Both the position numbers and the translations under genes were made by a program. The notes below the pieces were generated by a model. It saw only the letters and a list, made by a program, of their open reading frames with translations. It ran no database searches and had not been told where the DNA came from. From assembly GCF_031801495.1 (NCBI RefSeq), contig NZ_JAOEGC010000002.1:186001-250000 (forward strand): a DNA stretch of 64,000 bases, given 5' to 3'. Positions 35,720-44,702 of the stretch are shown here, in pieces. Position 1 is the first letter of the stretch. Every line of letters begins with the position of its first letter. The stretch comes from Agrobacterium tumefaciens_K (GTDB lineage Bacteria; Pseudomonadota; Alphaproteobacteria; Rhizobiales; Rhizobiaceae).

Positions 35720-36997
35720 TTATTTGAAGACCGCGTTCGGATTGTCGAGGCTCTCAGAACCTTCGAGGTCGATCTTGCCGAGATCGAGCGCCGCGATAAC
35801 GCGTTCTATGGTCTTCGTCTGGTCCAGCAGCCCGTCGATTGCGGCCTGAACAACGGCGTTGCCTTCCTTGTTGCCCTCACCGATCATCTGGTCGTAAGCC
35901 TCGGTGGTCTGGGCGCGCTTCTCCATCGCATGCATGGCATCGAGCGTCTTGTTGAGCTTCGCCGTCATCTCGTCGTTCAGTGCCTTGTCCTTGGCGCCCA
36001 CCAGTTCAGACAGCGAAGGTCCGGTCATCTTCGTACCGTCAGCACGCGTATATTCGCCCGTATAGGCCGAAGCTATGCCAACCGCGTCGTAGAGGTGCGA
36101 ATTGTAGGTATTGTCGGAGAAGCAATCATGCTCCTCTTCCGGATCGTGCAGCAGAAGGCCGAGCTTCATGCGTTCGCCTGCAAGTTCGCCGTAGGAAAGT
36201 GACCCCATGCCGGTCAGGATGGAGGTCAGGCCAGCCTTCGGATCGGCTGAGACATTTTTCGTCGCTTCACCTTCCGGCGCCCAGGCGTCCACCATGTCCT
36301 GCAGATCCTTGACCAGCAGCGTGGAGGCTGATTTCAGATAGTCGGCGCGGCGGTCGCAATTGCCATTCGTGCACTTGGCCTTGTCGTAATCGGTGTAGGG
36401 GCGGTTGCCCGCACCAGGTCCGGTGCCATTCAGATCCTGCCCCCACAACAGGAACTCGATTGCGTGGTAACCGGTCGTCACGTTGGCTTCCACATCCCCC
36501 GCTTCGCTCAGGCTTTCGATCAGTTCCGGCGTGATCTTAGCGGCATCGACCTCTTCGCCGCCGATCTTGATCGTCTTGTTGGCGATGATGTTGGCGACGT
36601 AAAGCTCGTTCTCGTCGCTTTCCGTGCCGTAAGAGCCGTCGACATAATCGATGAGGCCCTCATCCAGCGGCCAAGCGTTCACCTTGCCTTCCCATTCGTC
36701 AACGATCGCGTTGCCAAAACGGTAGACTTCCGACTGCTGGTAAGGGACACGCGCCTTGATCCAGGCTGCGCGCGCGGCTTTCAGCGTCTCGTCGCTCGGG
36801 GTGGCAATCAGCGCGTCGATCGCCTTGTCCAGCGCCTTGGCGGTGATGAGCGAGTCTTCGTATTTCGCATGCGCCACATCAGCGTAGTGTTTGACAACGG
36901 CGGCGGCGTCGGTTGCTGCATGTGCGGGAAGCGCGGTGAAGGCTGCGGATGCGGCCAGAAGCGCGACAGACGCGCCAAGAATGGTTTTGCGGATCAT
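35720..36997 (-). CDS. irpA: Imelysin-family periplasmic iron-regulated protein (IrpA-like)
   Basis: This 425-residue protein has a signal peptide (MIRKTILGASVALLAASAAFTALPAHA) and the GxHxxE motif in TTGYHAIEFLLWGQD. It has two helical-bundle repeats. IrpA/imelysins are thought to bind iron or haem in the periplasm. The start at 36997 has AGGAGAGGG upstream. First in a four-gene operon with the cytochrome, the second imelysin and DUF1513. An iron-box-like dyad lies about 90 bases upstream. Confidence 0.9.
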   Translation of the reverse strand: MIRKTILGASVALLAASAAFTALPAHAATDAAAVVKHYADVAHAKYEDSLITAKALDKAIDALIATPSDETLKAARAAWIKARVPYQQSEVYRFGNAIVDEWEGKVNAWPLDEGLIDYVDGSYGTESDENELYVANIIANKTIKIGGEEVDAAKITPELIESLSEAGDVEANVTTGYHAIEFLLWGQDLNGTGPGAGNRPYTDYDKAKCTNGNCDRRADYLKSASTLLVKDLQDMVDAWAPEGEATKNVSADPKAGLTSILTGMGSLSYGELAGERMKLGLLLHDPEEEHDCFSDNTYNSHLYDAVGIASAYTGEYTRADGTKMTGPSLSELVGAKDKALNDEMTAKLNKTLDAMHAMEKRAQTTEAYDQMIGEGNKEGNAVVQAAIDGLLDQTKTIERVIAALDLGKIDLEGSESLDNPNAVFK

Positions 36998-37079
36998 GAT
37001 CCCTCTCCTTCGCCAGACGTGACGTTGCATCACGCTGCGTTTAGCGAGTTCTGGACCAATCACAAACTTGTGTCAAATA

Positions 37080-37102
37080 TTCTAGTTTAGAACATTTACA
37101 AC
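37080..37102. promoter_or_regulatory. Possible iron-responsive (Irr-like) element upstream of the imelysin operon
   Basis: TTCTA-GTT-TAGAA (37080-37092) is a perfect dyad, and TTTAGAACATTTACAAC (37086-37102) is a partial match to TTTAGAA-N3-TTCTAAA with the right half weak. It lies about 85 to 105 bases upstream of the operon start at 36997. Confidence 0.4.
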
Positions 37103-37162
37103 GAAACTGCCGGATTTTGACGATCTGCAAATCCGGGATTTCGCGGCGGTTGTGAACGGGCC

Positions 37163-38452
37163 TTATCCCTTGCGTCGCATGGCGCAGAAGAAGAAACCAT
37201 CCGTATCTGTGGTTGCAGGCGTCAGCGTCACCGTCTCATTATCGGAAGAATGCGGTTTTGCCGCTTTCTCCCCGAAAATGCCGCTCCAGCGCGTCAGGGC
37301 CGAGCGGATGGAGAATTCGGGATTGTCTGCACAGAAGCGACGGACCTGACGTTCGTTTTCCTCCGGCAGAACGGAACAGGTCACGTAAAGCAGTTCACCG
37401 CCGGGACGCACGAACAGTTTCGCCTGATCCAGCGCTTCCGCCTGCTGGCCGACACGTTCTTCGAGATTTCGCTGCGTAAGCCGCCATTTCGTGTCCGGAC
37501 GACGACGCCATGTGCCGGTGCCGGTGCAGGGCGCATCGACGAGAACGCGGTCGAACTTTTCAGTGAACGGCACAAGGCCGGACGCACGGTCGTGGACTTG
37601 CACATTGCGAGTGCCTGCTCGCTTTAGGCGTTCGATGATCGGCGCAAGACGTTTGCGATCCGCATCGAAGGCATGCACCTGGCCCTTGTTGTTCATGCTG
37701 GCAGCCATGGCCAGCGTCTTGCCCCCGCCGCCGGCGCAATAGTCGAGAACCTGCTCGCCCTCCTGAGCGCCTGCCAGATCGGCCACGATCTGCGATCCCT
37801 CGTCCTGCACTTCGAACCAGCCCTTCTGGAACGAAAGCTCTGCCGTGACATTGGGCAGGCGGGAAGGGCCTTCGCCAGCCGGGATGCGCACACCTTGACG
37901 GGCGATGTGCGTCGCTTCCGCGCCATTCTCTTCCAGAGCCTTCAGAACCTTTTCGCGTGTCGCCTTCAGGGTGTTGGCGCGCAGGTCCAGCGTCGGGCGT
38001 TCGTTCAGCGCTCTGGCCTCTTCCAGCCACCGTTCACCGAAGGCGGCCTCGAAGGAGGGCTGCACCCATTCGGGAATATCGCCCTGGATGTACAGCGGCG
38101 CATCTGTGATCGAGCGTGAGGTGAATGCCTTGATGGTTTCGTCTGACAAGGGGGCGGGGGCGAACTTGTCGCCCTCGAATTCAGCGATCAGCTGCTCGAG
38201 GGATTTTCCCCATTGCCGCAGCATCACCGCGTAGCCCAGCGCGTTGGCGCTGTCGTCGTCCATCAGCCATGCGTGGGACAGTTTCATCCGCAGCGCATCG
38301 TAAACGATGTTGCCGATGGCGGCGCGGTCGCCGGATCCGGCGAAACGATGTGCAAGGCCCCAATCCTTGAGGGCATCGGCGACAGGACGTCTACGTCCCT
38401 CGATATCCGCCAATACCTCGATCGCTCCGGCCAAACGTCCGCCTAAACGCAT
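37163..38452 (-). CDS. RsmB/NOP-family rRNA cytosine-C5 methyltransferase
   Basis: This 429-residue SAM-dependent methyltransferase has an N-terminal NusB-like helical region (about 1-140) and a catalytic domain with motif I VLDYCAGGGGKTLAMA, motif IV DAPCTGTGTWRRRPD and motif VI VTCSVLPEENERQV; the two catalytic Cys (PCT and TCS) are present. RsmB methylates C967 of 16S rRNA; RsmF-like or other specificity is possible. It is single and convergent with nothing. Confidence 0.92.
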   Translation of the reverse strand: MRLGGRLAGAIEVLADIEGRRRPVADALKDWGLAHRFAGSGDRAAIGNIVYDALRMKLSHAWLMDDDSANALGYAVMLRQWGKSLEQLIAEFEGDKFAPAPLSDETIKAFTSRSITDAPLYIQGDIPEWVQPSFEAAFGERWLEEARALNERPTLDLRANTLKATREKVLKALEENGAEATHIARQGVRIPAGEGPSRLPNVTAELSFQKGWFEVQDEGSQIVADLAGAQEGEQVLDYCAGGGGKTLAMAASMNNKGQVHAFDADRKRLAPIIERLKRAGTRNVQVHDRASGLVPFTEKFDRVLVDAPCTGTGTWRRRPDTKWRLTQRNLEERVGQQAEALDQAKLFVRPGGELLYVTCSVLPEENERQVRRFCADNPEFSIRSALTRWSGIFGEKAAKPHSSDNETVTLTPATTDTDGFFFCAMRRKG

Positions 38453-38511
38453 TGTCTACCTCTTGTTGCTGGTTGCCCGGTTGGTAGACGCGAATGGTGG
38501 CGAGGGCAAGC

Positions 38512-38880
38512 TCAATCGGCGGAAACGATCTCGTAGCAGACCTTGGCCGTGCCGGAGTTGATCATGCCGATGTTCTTGGCTGCGGCCTTGGAAAGATCGA
38601 GCACGCGACCCTTGATGAAAGGTCCACGGTCGTTGATGCGCACGATGACGGCCTTGCCGTTACGGGCGTTGGTAACCTTGACCTTGGTGCCAAAACGCAG
38701 CGAACGATGTGCTGCGGTAAGGTGAGAGGCGTTCATACGCTCGCCCGAAGCAGTCTTGGAGCTCAACGCATACCACGATGCGCCTCCGCAACCGTTTGCC
38801 GCAGACGCCTGGAGAGGCGCCACGATGGAACAGACGGCGATAGTTGCAGCGGTGAAAGTTATACGACGGATGTTCAACAA
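38512..38880 (-). CDS. RlpA-like secreted double-psi beta-barrel protein
   Basis: This roughly 122-residue protein has a signal peptide (ITFTAATIAVCSIVAPLQASA) and the RlpA DPBB domain: GGASWYALSSKTASGERMNASHLTAAHRSLRFGTKVKVTNARNGKAVIVRINDRGPF. The most likely start is one of two tandem TTG codons (38880 or 38877) just before the signal, with GGGAAG upstream; an ATG at 39111 would add 77 residues before the signal, which is implausible. RlpA proteins are septal peptidoglycan lytic transglycosylases; there is no SPOR domain here. Confidence 0.75.
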   Translation of the reverse strand: MLNIRRITFTAATIAVCSIVAPLQASAANGCGGASWYALSSKTASGERMNASHLTAAHRSLRFGTKVKVTNARNGKAVIVRINDRGPFIKGRVLDLSKAAAKNIGMINSGTAKVCYEIVSAD

Positions 38881-39306
38881 ACTGTGCTTCCCTGATACTC
38901 GGCCCCGCGCCGATTGAATTTGCCCTTGCTTGAAAGCCACTGAGTGGCCTGAACGCGTTTGAATGCGTGATTGTAGGGCGAGGGAAAAATGGCGAAAAAA
39001 AGCTGATTTCCAATCACGAACTGTTACAGTCTGTAACATTTGTGATCGAGATCTAAAAACGGACGTGAGGAACCGGGTGGTGAGGATTAGGAAAAAGTAT
39101 CGCGGAATCAACGATAAAGCGAAATAGCGTTGCCGCTCTCGAATTTATGAATCGAGTTCACGAAATGTGAGTGAAATATTTTTCTAATAGTGAGGATTTT
39201 AGCGAATCGCAGCTGGTTAATAAAATCATAATAGGCATAAATGAGACGAAATCTATCCTGAAAAGTGGCTTTGGAAGGATTTTTCATCGCTTTCAAAGTC
39301 GCAATT
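38881..39306. other. AT-rich non-coding stretch
   Basis: About 425 bases between the RlpA-like gene and the SDR gene. It is much more AT-rich than neighbours, especially 39110-39300. The only long frame here (39108-39425, minus) lacks a ribosome site, has a non-coding composition, and overlaps the SDR gene. No tRNA or clear hairpin terminator was seen. It could hold an sRNA, but nothing is supported. Confidence 0.6.
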
Positions 39307-40179
39307 TCAGCCTCTCCAAACATCGCTTTTCCAGAGCTGATCAAGCGACATACGGTAATTGGGAAAGCGGAAATCAAAACCCAGGGCACTGAGTTTACCG
39401 TTCGAAACGCGCTTGTTTTCGCCATAGAAGGAACGCGCCATCGGCGTGAGTTCTGCCGTTTCGAAGTTCTGCTCCGGCGGTGGTTCGCGCCCCATCAGCG
39501 ATGCTGCCAAGGTTACCACGTCCTGCGGTGGTGAGGGTTCGTCGTCTGTCACATTGAAGATGCCGTCTTCGTTCCGTTGCACCAGAAAAGCGCTGGCGGC
39601 TCCGATATCCTCGACGCGGATTCGGTTGAAGACCTGTCCTTTTTTAACCAGTCGCCGCGCAATACCCTTTTCGAAATTGACGAATGCGTTGCGGCCGGGC
39701 CCATAGATGCCGGACAGCCGCAGGATGGCCAGTGGAACATGGGCCTTTTCAGCTGTTGCCAACCAGGCACTCTCGGTAGCGAGCCGCTCCACGGAGCGGG
39801 CGGATACCGGCCTGCAAGGGCTATCTTCGTCAACCCATGCGCCATCATGGTCGCCATAAACGCCAACGGTCGAAAGATAGGCCGACCACTGCAATTCGGG
39901 AAAGAACCGCCGGAGATCGCCGCCGGTCAGGCGCAATAACGGATCGTCATCATTCTTCGGGGCTATGGACTGGAATAGGTGCGTGGTGCTGCGCATTTCC
40001 TCAAGCAGCACGTCGCCGAGTGTATCACCATCAAACAGAAAGGGTGCCACTCCGAGAGCGGCGAGGGTGGCGAATTTTTCTTCGCTGCGAGTAGTACCGC
40101 AGAGCCGCTCCGAGTTGCCTTTCAGTGCCTGCGCAATTGCCTTGCCGGAATAACCTGCACCGAAAATCATCACCCGCAT
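39307..40179 (-). CDS. NAD-dependent epimerase/SDR-family protein (YeeZ-like)
   Basis: This 290-residue protein has a Rossmann N-terminus (MIFGAGYSGKAIAQAL, GxGxxG) and extended SDR motifs YLSTVGVYGDHDGAWVDE (YxxxK replaced further downstream by ATESAWL) and RLSGIYGPGRNAF. It is near YeeZ-type proteins of unknown function. It lies four bases downstream of queG, on the same strand. Confidence 0.82.
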   Translation of the reverse strand: MRVMIFGAGYSGKAIAQALKGNSERLCGTTRSEEKFATLAALGVAPFLFDGDTLGDVLLEEMRSTTHLFQSIAPKNDDDPLLRLTGGDLRRFFPELQWSAYLSTVGVYGDHDGAWVDEDSPCRPVSARSVERLATESAWLATAEKAHVPLAILRLSGIYGPGRNAFVNFEKGIARRLVKKGQVFNRIRVEDIGAASAFLVQRNEDGIFNVTDDEPSPPQDVVTLAASLMGREPPPEQNFETAELTPMARSFYGENKRVSNGKLSALGFDFRFPNYRMSLDQLWKSDVWRG

Positions 40180-40182
40180 CGT

Positions 40183-41454
40183 TCACACCTCTGCCTGCTG
40201 CCATTCATTCATGACGCCCGGGTCGTCATCCGGCACGCATGTTGCAGCGTAAGCGTGGAATTCCCGCCTGTCCATAAGGCGCGACAGCGCCCATACAGCC
40301 ATGCCGCGTACCTCGGGGGAAGCATCGTTTTCGGCCAACTGTTGGCATTGGGGGATGAACTGTCTTTCGTCGGAGTTGCCAGCGGCAATCAGAACATTGC
40401 GTACGAAACGGTTACGCCCGATGCGCTTGACGGGCGAGCCGCTGAAGAAGGTGCGGAAGGTTGGATCGTCCAGCGTCAGAAGAAAGGCAATGGACGGTTC
40501 TTTCAGGTCTTCCCGCGCCTGCAGCTTCATTTCGGAAGCGCTGGCTGCAAACTTGTTCCACGGACAGGCCGCGAGACAGTCGTCGCACCCATAGATGCGA
40601 TTGCCGATCATCGTCCGGAATTCGCGCGGGATCGGCCCCTTGTGCTCTATGGTAAGATAGGAAATGCAGCGTCGGGCATCGAGCTGGTAGGGTGCCGGGA
40701 AGGCGTCTGTCGGGCAGGCGTCCAGGCAGGCCCGGCAGGAACCGCAGTGATCCCTTTCGGCTTCGTCAGGACAGAGGTCTGCCGTGGTGAACATGCTGCC
40801 GAGAAACAGCCACGAGCCATGCGTGCGACTGACGAGATTGGTGTGTTTGCCCTGCCAGCCCAGCCCGGCCGCCGCAGCCAGCGGCTTCTCCATCACGGGT
40901 GCCGTATCCACGAACACCTTGACGTCCTCACCGGCGCGCGCTGCAAATCGGGTGGCGATTTCTTTCAGGCGCCCCTTGATGACATCGTGATAGTCGCGGT
41001 TGCGGGCATAAACCGAGATCGCCGCTTTATCCCTTTTTTGAAGCAGGGGACGCGGGTCTTCCTCCGGACCGTAATTCAGACCGAACATCACGATGGAGCG
41101 GACGTCGCCCCATAGAGTTTTCGGCATGGCGCGGCGCGCTTCCGTTTCCTCCATCCACGCCATCGTGCCGTGGTACCCGCTCTCAAGGAAGGCGCGTAAA
41201 CGTTGCGGCGCAAGTGGAATGCTGTCCGGTGTGGTGACGCGGCAAAGATCGAAGCCGAGCGACAGCGCTTCCTGACGAACGAAGTCCGTCAGCTTTTGCG
41301 CGCGTATACGCTGCTTATCGTCCGCAATGGCAATGATCGTTTCTCCGGCTGGCCGTTCTGTCTTTATTATAAAGGGTGGCTGACAGTCGACAACCGGACC
41401 TGAAACGGAAAGGCCCTTAGAAATCCAGGTCGGCGTAGTGCGAGGATGGCGCAA
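40183..41454 (-). CDS. queG: Epoxyqueuosine reductase
   Basis: This enzyme performs the last step of queuosine tRNA modification. It has two 4Fe-4S clusters in CGSCRACLDACPTDAF and CDDCLAACPWN, a cobalamin-binding N-terminal domain with DTAPVMEKPLAAAAGLGWQGKHTNL, and C-terminal HEAT-like repeats (ASPEVRGMAVWALSRL). The frame opens at 41454, but homologous sequence probably begins near IADDKQRIRAQKL, about 40 codons in. No ATG, GTG or TTG was found in that zone, so the start is uncertain. It overlaps the GST gene by 38 bases if 41454 is used. Confidence 0.93.
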   Translation of the reverse strand: MRHPRTTPTWISKGLSVSGPVVDCQPPFIIKTERPAGETIIAIADDKQRIRAQKLTDFVRQEALSLGFDLCRVTTPDSIPLAPQRLRAFLESGYHGTMAWMEETEARRAMPKTLWGDVRSIVMFGLNYGPEEDPRPLLQKRDKAAISVYARNRDYHDVIKGRLKEIATRFAARAGEDVKVFVDTAPVMEKPLAAAAGLGWQGKHTNLVSRTHGSWLFLGSMFTTADLCPDEAERDHCGSCRACLDACPTDAFPAPYQLDARRCISYLTIEHKGPIPREFRTMIGNRIYGCDDCLAACPWNKFAASASEMKLQAREDLKEPSIAFLLTLDDPTFRTFFSGSPVKRIGRNRFVRNVLIAAGNSDERQFIPQCQQLAENDASPEVRGMAVWALSRLMDRREFHAYAATCVPDDDPGVMNEWQQAEV

Positions 41455-42109
41455 GCCGCGGAATGCGCTCGCTCAGGAACTGCCGGAAGGACGGCCTGGA
41501 TTTCACCCGCTGATACCATTCCTTGGCAATGGGCGCTTCCAGCCAGTTGATTTCACCCAGATAGTCGAGAACGGACACGGAGGACGCGGCTGCGAGATCC
41601 GCATAGCTCAGCCGGTCACCGGCAAGCCAGGTGCGGGAGCCTGCAAGCCATTCCAGATATTTGATGTGCTGGCGGACATTGTTTCGGGCCGTGCGCAGTA
41701 GTTTGGAGTCCGGTGGCCCGCCGCCCTGTGCTGCGGTCATCTGCAGCTTGTAGACGCGTTCCCGCACCAGCGGCCTAGTGACGTCATTTTCCATCTTCTG
41801 CAGAAACCATTCCGTCAGGCGGCGAATTTCGGCGCGCTGAAACGGATCTTCCGCCAGCAGACGCCTGTCGCGCTTCAAGACGCCATGCGTTTCGTCAAGA
41901 AATTCCGCCAGCACATAGGGTCCGCTCAGCGAACGCATGTTGTCATCGACATAGACTGGGAGCGTTCCTGCGGGATTGAGCGCCAGAAACTCCCGACGCC
42001 TCTCCCATGGCTGTTCCTCCACGAGATCGGTCTGGAAGCCGTATTCTGCAAGGATCAGCCGAACAAACCGGGATGCGGTCGACATCGGAGAGTGATAGAG
42101 AGTTGGCAT
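41417..42109 (-). CDS. Glutathione S-transferase family protein
   Basis: This 230-residue protein has an N-terminal thioredoxin-fold domain (LYHSPMSTASRFVRLILAEYGF; NPAGTLPVYVDD with the conserved cis-Pro) and a C-terminal helical domain (WLAGDRLSYADLAAASSVSVLDYL). The catalytic residue is probably Ser in SPMSTAS. The substrate is unknown. It is first in a chain with queG and the SDR gene (42109 to 39307). Confidence 0.9.
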   Translation of the reverse strand: MPTLYHSPMSTASRFVRLILAEYGFQTDLVEEQPWERRREFLALNPAGTLPVYVDDNMRSLSGPYVLAEFLDETHGVLKRDRRLLAEDPFQRAEIRRLTEWFLQKMENDVTRPLVRERVYKLQMTAAQGGGPPDSKLLRTARNNVRQHIKYLEWLAGSRTWLAGDRLSYADLAAASSVSVLDYLGEINWLEAPIAKEWYQRVKSRPSFRQFLSERIPRLAPSSHYADLDF

Positions 42110-42268
42110 TGGTACTCGAATTTGTGATTGGGTTGTGACGTTTGGCAGGCGCCGGAAGACGGATTCAGTTTCGCTTCATCAAGACGCTATAAAAGCGCGG
42201 GCACTTTAAAACAAGTTTAACGCAATTCCTTTCAATTCTCATCTCTTCCTGGAATTCAAGGAGATCTC

Positions 42269-43075
42269 ATGGGTGACCAATCGATCATCAGCGCGCTTTT
42301 GCTGGGTATCATCGAAGGTCTGACAGAGTTCATTCCCGTTTCCTCGACGGCGCATGTGCTGCTTGCGGGCCACTTTCTCGGCTTCAGATCGCCCGGAAAT
42401 ACCTTTGCCGTCCTGATCCAGCTGGGTGCCATCCTTGCCATTCTTCTGGTGTATTTTCATAAGCTTGTGTCGATTGCCATCGCGCTGCCCACGAACGGCA
42501 AAGCACGCCGTTTCGTTCTGGCCGTGCTGCTTGCCTTTCTGCCTGCCGCCATCATCGGCGCTCTCGCACATGACTTCATCAAGACGGTGCTGTTCGAGAC
42601 GCCGATGCTTATCTGCGTGGTGCTGATCGTGGGCGGCATTATTCTGCTTGCGGTGGATCGTATGCCGATCAAGCCGAAATATACGGACATCATGGATTAT
42701 CCGCCGTCGCTGGCGTTCAGAATCGGGCTCTTTCAGTGCTTGGCAATGATTCCCGGCACCTCGCGTTCCGGCGCTACCATCGTCGGCTCTCTGTTGATGG
42801 GTACGGACAAGCGCTCTGCTGCGGAGTTTTCGTTTTTCCTGGCAATGCCGACGATGCTCGGCGCCTTCGTGCTTGATCTCTACAAGAACCGCGATGCTTT
42901 GAGTTTTGACGATGGCGCATTGATTGCGGTCGGTTTCATCGCCGCGTTCGTGTCTGGCCTGTTCGTCGTGCGCTCTCTGCTGGATTTCGTTTCGCGTCGC
43001 GGGTTCGCGCCCTTCGCCTGGTGGCGAATCGTCATCGGCTCGCTGGGACTTGTCGCGTTGCTGGTGTTTGGCTGA
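42269..43075 (+). CDS. uppP: Undecaprenyl-diphosphatase UppP/BacA
   Basis: This 268-residue integral membrane enzyme recycles undecaprenyl pyrophosphate for peptidoglycan and polysaccharide synthesis. Signature motifs are EGLTEFIPVSSTAH near the N-terminus and PGTSRSGATIVGSLLMG in the middle, with about eight helices. AAGGAG precedes the ATG. It ends at a bidirectional terminator. Confidence 0.97.
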   Translation: MGDQSIISALLLGIIEGLTEFIPVSSTAHVLLAGHFLGFRSPGNTFAVLIQLGAILAILLVYFHKLVSIAIALPTNGKARRFVLAVLLAFLPAAIIGALAHDFIKTVLFETPMLICVVLIVGGIILLAVDRMPIKPKYTDIMDYPPSLAFRIGLFQCLAMIPGTSRSGATIVGSLLMGTDKRSAAEFSFFLAMPTMLGAFVLDLYKNRDALSFDDGALIAVGFIAAFVSGLFVVRSLLDFVSRRGFAPFAWWRIVIGSLGLVALLVFG

Positions 43076-43100
43076 TCCGCTTCGGCACCACAGGCCGAAA

Positions 43101-43134
43101 AAAAAAGCGCCCCGGATGTCCGGAGCGCTTTTTT
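43101..43134. terminator. Bidirectional terminator after uppP
   Basis: AAAAAAGCGC (43101-43110) pairs with GCGCTTTTTT (43125-43134) and CCGG pairs inside, with one mismatch. It serves uppP and the small convergent gene at 43156. Confidence 0.88.
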
Positions 43135-43155
43135 GTAACCTTAAATACTGATCGA

Positions 43156-43311
43156 TCAGTTCGTCTTGATCGAGGACGTCGCGCAAGGGTCTACCCCGTA
43201 TGCCGGCGAGCAACCACTTTTGCCCGCTGCAACCGTACCAGGCGCCATGAAAGAACCCGCCAGAACCACCAAAGCCGCACACGCAAAAAAGAGTGCGATA
43301 GATCTGCCCAT
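43156..43311 (-). CDS. Small secreted protein, hypothetical
   Basis: This 51-residue protein has a signal peptide (MGRSIALFFACAALVVLAGSFMAPGTVAA) and a short mature part with two Cys (GKSGCSPAYGVDPCATSSIKTN) that could form a disulfide. The start at 43311 is preferred because it begins the signal; the longer frame to 43407 adds a polar region. The function is unknown. Confidence 0.6.
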   Translation of the reverse strand: MGRSIALFFACAALVVLAGSFMAPGTVAAGKSGCSPAYGVDPCATSSIKTN

Positions 43312-43601
43312 TTTATTGTTGCCTTTCAGACATTTATTCGCACGGAGCGTGCCGCGTGCAGTGAAGTTGAGGGTTCGGGAATATGCTTTGAATGTGGCCA
43401 ATATCAATAAACCAGCTTGCTGAATACCGGGTTAATGCGAAGTATTTTCCACAGTTGCGCTTGTGCCACGCTTGTCATGTAGCGGTCAGTTCTCATCTTT
43501 CCTCTCCGGCGTGCCGTGCCTTGCCAAACATGACAAAACACCCTTCCCAGTTGAAGGGCAAAACGCGCCAGAGGGGAAATGGTTGCGCCTGAAGTGGTGG
43601 T

Positions 43602-44582
43602 TCAGGCAGCCTTGCCGGCGTTGGAGAACTGTCCGTGCTGACGGTACTGCACCATGTAGTTCGGCAGGACGGAGGCGACGCGAACCGGCGTGATGCCCAT
43701 GCCTTCCAGCGTCAGACCGTTCTTCTCGGCCTCATCGGAGACCACGTTGTCCTTTTTCAGCAGCGTGACCTGATCCACCGTCAGCGGCGGTGTGACGAGC
43801 GGTACGAACGAGGCGATCTTGCCGATCAGCGAAGCGACGCCAAACGGCAGATTGACGAACGGACGCTCGCGATAAGTCGCTGCCAGAACCGCCTCGAGAC
43901 AGTCGCGGAACGTCATGACATCCTGGCCGCCGAGTTCGTAGATGGCGCCGGGCTTCAGTTTGCCATCGACGCTGCGTGCAACCGCTTCGGCAACGTCTTC
44001 TGCGTAGACCGGCTGGAACTTCGTCTTGCCACCACCGATCAGCGGCAGGAACGGCAGAGAGCGTGCCATCTTGGCAAACTTGTTGAAGAAATCGTCTTCG
44101 GGTCCGAAAATGATCGATGGCCGCAGGATGACGGCGCCCGGCAGAGCGGAGAGGATCGCAGCCTCCGCGCGGCCTTTCGTGCGGCCATAGCCGGTGGAAG
44201 AGTTGGCGTCAGCGCCGATGGCGGAGATATGCGTCAGTGTCGCACCGGCGTCACGCGCAGCCTCGGCGATGGCCTTTGCGCCGAATTCCTGTACGGCGTC
44301 GAAGGTGTTACGACCGCTTTCTACCAGAATACCAACGCAGTTGACGACATGATCGGCGTCCTGCACAGCGCTGACGATGGAGTCACGATAGCGAAGGTTG
44401 GCCTGCGCGAAAGAGATCTGACCGACATTGCCAAGCGGCTGCAGGAAGCCTGCAAGGTCCGGGCGGCGTACGGCAACGCGGATGCGATATCCGCGTTTCG
44501 CAAGCGCTCTCACCACATGGCGGCCGACGAAACCCGAACCGCCGAAAACGGTGACGAGAGGGGGAAGGTTGGCCAGGGTCAT
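43602..44582 (-). CDS. Complex I NDUFA9-subunit-like NAD(P)-binding protein
   Basis: This 326-residue atypical SDR has the Rossmann motif VTVFGGSGFVGRHVVRALAKRGY, a degenerate active site around YGRTKGRAEAAIL (YxxxK present as YGRTK) and ILRPSIIFGPEDDFFNKFAKMA. This pattern is typical of NDUFA9-family proteins, which in alphaproteobacteria are accessory to respiratory complex I. No nuo genes are in the window. Confidence 0.88.
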   Translation of the reverse strand: MTLANLPPLVTVFGGSGFVGRHVVRALAKRGYRIRVAVRRPDLAGFLQPLGNVGQISFAQANLRYRDSIVSAVQDADHVVNCVGILVESGRNTFDAVQEFGAKAIAEAARDAGATLTHISAIGADANSSTGYGRTKGRAEAAILSALPGAVILRPSIIFGPEDDFFNKFAKMARSLPFLPLIGGGKTKFQPVYAEDVAEAVARSVDGKLKPGAIYELGGQDVMTFRDCLEAVLAATYRERPFVNLPFGVASLIGKIASFVPLVTPPLTVDQVTLLKKDNVVSDEAEKNGLTLEGMGITPVRVASVLPNYMVQYRQHGQFSNAGKAA

Positions 44583-44702
44583 GGGAGGCTCCTCAGAAGC
44601 TGTCGGTAAAGCGTTTTTTGTCTCTTAGCCCAAAGCTGCGCGCTCGTGAAGACATCTTGTCGCAGGCTTCGTGCTGTCCTGGGGTGTGCATTTTGACAGT
44701 CG

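Noticed and set aside
39108..39425. A 105-codon minus-strand frame upstream of the RlpA-like gene
   Set aside because: It overlaps the SDR gene's 3' end, lacks a ribosome site and has composition unlike the neighbours.
41300..41345. ATT start codon for queG
   Set aside because: GGAG precedes an ATT, but non-AUG starts of this type are proven mainly for infC. Left as an open question rather than annotated.
42239..43282. A 347-codon minus-strand frame over uppP
   Set aside because: The product is rich in His, Gln and Arg without hydrophobic core, as typical for the reverse of a membrane protein gene. uppP is certain.
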